DNA of 16,285 nt. Origin: JBGPIT01 sp041485125. GTDB lineage: Bacteria; Desulfobacterota; Binatia; UTPRO1. How positions within the stretch are numbered: the first letter of the stretch is position 1; every line of letters starts with the position of its first letter. A program made the translations under genes and the position numbers. The notes beneath the pieces are model-generated. The model was not told the origin of the DNA and ran no database searches. It saw nothing but the letters and a program-made list of their open reading frames with translations. Of this stretch, positions 14,990-16,285 are shown piece by piece. The stretch spans positions 1 to 16,285 of the forward strand of contig JBGPIT010000069.1 in the NCBI GenBank assembly GCA_041485125.1, read 5' to 3'.

Positions 14990-15461
14990 CACGCAGCGGC
15001 ATCGTATCGTCGTCGTAATCGGCGAAAGAGAATCGTGAGCGGTCGTCGTCCTCGTCGCGGGGATCGAGAACGATCGGTGTCGTGAGAGCCGCGAAATCCA
15101 TGCGGAGCAGGGGCTGGGCGCCGAGCGGGCGCAGGCATGTCGCGCAGCCGGTCCGCGCGGCAGCGCCGACCTCGACCACGCAGCGGGCGGTACAGTGCGG
15201 GCATTCGACGATGCCATAACCTGGACCCGGCACCGTCGCCTTGTCGCACCAGTCCGACATCGCGCGGACCGCCGTCGCAGCGACACCATCGGCGCCAAAG
15301 CTCGTCTCCAGACGTTGAACGCATACGACGCATGCGGTGGCGCTCAGCGGCGCGCCGCGAAGCACGGCGGTTTCGTGTCCGCACCTATGACAAATGATGA
15401 AACGGCGCAGCCACCCCCCATCCGGCTCGGCGATCTTGTCCAAGGCTCGAGTCATCGTCAT
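14985..15461 (-). CDS. Small double zinc-ribbon protein
   Basis: A 158-residue cytoplasmic-looking protein without signal peptide or membrane segment. It has two four-Cys zinc-ribbon-like units: CHRC (24-27) with CVVC (44-47), and CPHC (87-90) with CATC (106-109). An extra HC/Cys pair lies between them (C72) and after CPHC (C94). The C-terminus (134-152) is strongly acidic (DPRDEDDDRSRFSFADYDDD). The start at 15461 has GGGAGGAC about eight bases upstream. A frame extending up to 15854 is open but has no family character before this Met. Zinc ribbons of this kind often serve nucleic-acid or protein binding; a transcription-related role is a guess. A dyad upstream (15487-15510) may control it. 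I do not recognise a named family. Confidence 0.72.
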   Translation of the reverse strand: MTMTRALDKIAEPDGGWLRRFIICHRCGHETAVLRGAPLSATACVVCVQRLETSFGADGVAATAVRAMSDWCDKATVPGPGYGIVECPHCTARCVVEVGAAARTGCATCLRPLGAQPLLRMDFAALTTPIVLDPRDEDDDRSRFSFADYDDDTMPLRA

Positions 15462-15486
15462 GGCATGGTCCTCCCACTCGTCAGTT

Positions 15487-15510
15487 ATGCCGGTACCATG
15501 TGACCGGCAT
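15487..15510. promoter_or_regulatory. Perfect 8+8 bp dyad, candidate operator
   Basis: ATGCCGGT (15487-15494) and ACCGGCAT (15503-15510) are exact reverse complements separated by 8 nt. The dyad lies 26-49 bp upstream of the minus-strand zinc-ribbon start (15461), where a promoter core would be expected. The remainder of 15511-15686 shows no further gene. Confidence 0.45.
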
Positions 15511-15686
15511 GACGCGGAGATGACCGGCGCGTGAAAAATCGCAGAGCCGCAGCCGACATTCGTCCGCTGCCCCGCGGCGAGATATGGCCGAAAGTTGTGG
15601 ATCGTGGAGCCCGTGACACCAGCGGCGCATCTTCCCGCCTGACCGGGCGCCGCTCTCTCGCAGGCGGTGGGAAGGAGGCGCCATCC

Positions 15687-16285
15687 ATGCTGAGGGTCGC
15701 GGGAAGCGAGTCGGCGAGGGACGAGGTGGACGGGCGATCCTTGCTCGACGAGATCGCCCGCGAGGGAGCCCGCCAGATGCTCGTCGCGGCGCTGGAGACC
15801 GAGGTCGCCGCGTACCTGGAGGCACACGGCGACGAACGCGACGACGAGGGCCACGCCTTGGTCGTCCGGAACGGCAAGGGCCGTACCCGGAAGGTGATGC
15901 TCGGAGCCGCGACCATCCCGGTGAGCGCGCCTCGTGTGAACGAACCGGTGGACCGATCACCATGGCGAACGGCGACGCTTCACGAGCCGCATCCTACCGC
16001 CGTACATGCGCCGTTCCCCGAAGGTCGCCGAGGTGCCGTGCTCTATCTGCGCGGCCTCTCCACCGGCGATTTCCGCGAAGCGCTTGTGGCGTTGCTTGGG
16101 GACGATGCAGCGCGTGACGAAGGGTGCGGGCTCGCGAACGAAAGGGCTGTTGATGGCCTACAAGCTCCTCGACATGGCGCAGGCCCGGTGGCGACGGCGC
16201 GACGGCGCGCAGCTTATGTCGCTCGTTCGAGATGGTGTCGCCTTCGTGGACGGTGTGCAGCAGGTGAGCAAGCGCGGCAAGCCCC
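15687..16285 (+). pseudogene. IS256-family transposase, internally deleted and frameshifted
   Basis: From ATG 15687 (AAGGAGG at 15672-15678) the frame reads LLDEIAREGARQMLVAALE, then VAAYLEAHGDERDDEG, then VVRNGKGRTRKVM and VSAPRVNEPVDR, the standard IS256-family N-terminus. Near 15950-15963 the homology moves to another frame (GERRRFTSRILPPYMRRSPK), then returns at about 16038 to the first (VLYLRGLSTGDFREALVALL). At about 16104-16107, after GDDA, the sequence jumps to the family's C-terminus in yet another frame (RVTKGAGSRTKGLLMAYKLL, then LVRDGVAFVDGVQQ). The whole central region with the DDE catalytic residues is missing, so it is inactive. The last frame is still open at the window edge. 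Confidence 0.85.
15687..16285 (+). mobile_element. Remnant of an IS256-family insertion sequence
   Basis: The element keeps roughly 600 bp of an expected ~1.3 kb: both transposase ends without the core. I could not identify terminal inverted repeats or a target duplication. The left boundary probably lies between 15510 and 15687 and the right one at or beyond the window end. Confidence 0.65.

Overview
The window is GC-rich and fully prokaryotic in layout. Its flavour is that of a Deltaproteobacteria-like or Binatota/Myxococcota-like environmental bacterium. This rests on secreted proteins with Thr/Pro linkers, 'CGNGRVDPGEDCDDGN' disulfide repeats of the myxobacterial type, lysine/cysteine-rich helical modules, and a diderm TonB-dependent receptor. 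The taxonomic guess comes from protein style only. I see no rRNA, tRNA or CRISPR.

Left part, minus strand (1-3424): a TonB-dependent outer-membrane receptor with an N-terminal carboxypeptidase-regulatory-like domain is followed after 32 nt by a lipoprotein gene that runs off the left edge. A 483-bp divergent intergenic region (3425-3907) carries three tandem 12-bp repeats and possible leader hairpins.

Middle part, plus strand (3908-13792): seven exported-protein genes lie in three probable transcription units, each ending in a strong GC hairpin. Unit 1 is a dockerin/EF-hand-like plus beta-helix-type protein, a small exported protein, and a large Cys-rich protein. Unit 2 is a minimal one-domain protein overlapping a multidomain protein by ATGA. 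Unit 3 is two modular proteins with Thr/Pro linkers and near-identical tails. A ~110-120-residue beta-rich domain, reminiscent of cohesins, recurs six times: in the lipoprotein and in five of the plus-strand genes. A four-cysteine, lysine-rich helical module recurs six times, plus one weak relative. The dockerin-like module sits in the gene divergent from the TonB receptor. My main speculative proposal is therefore a cohesin/dockerin-like surface or extracellular assembly tied to a TonB-dependent uptake locus.

Right part (13793-16285): this is a decayed zone. On the minus strand lies a chimeric remnant of two acyltransferase genes (OlsB-like GNAT start joined to PlsC/OlsA-like end) with a frameshift, a nonsense codon and a deletion junction. 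An intact small double zinc-ribbon protein gene follows, with a perfect 8+8 bp dyad upstream. The window ends in an internally deleted, frameshifted IS256-family transposase running to the right edge.
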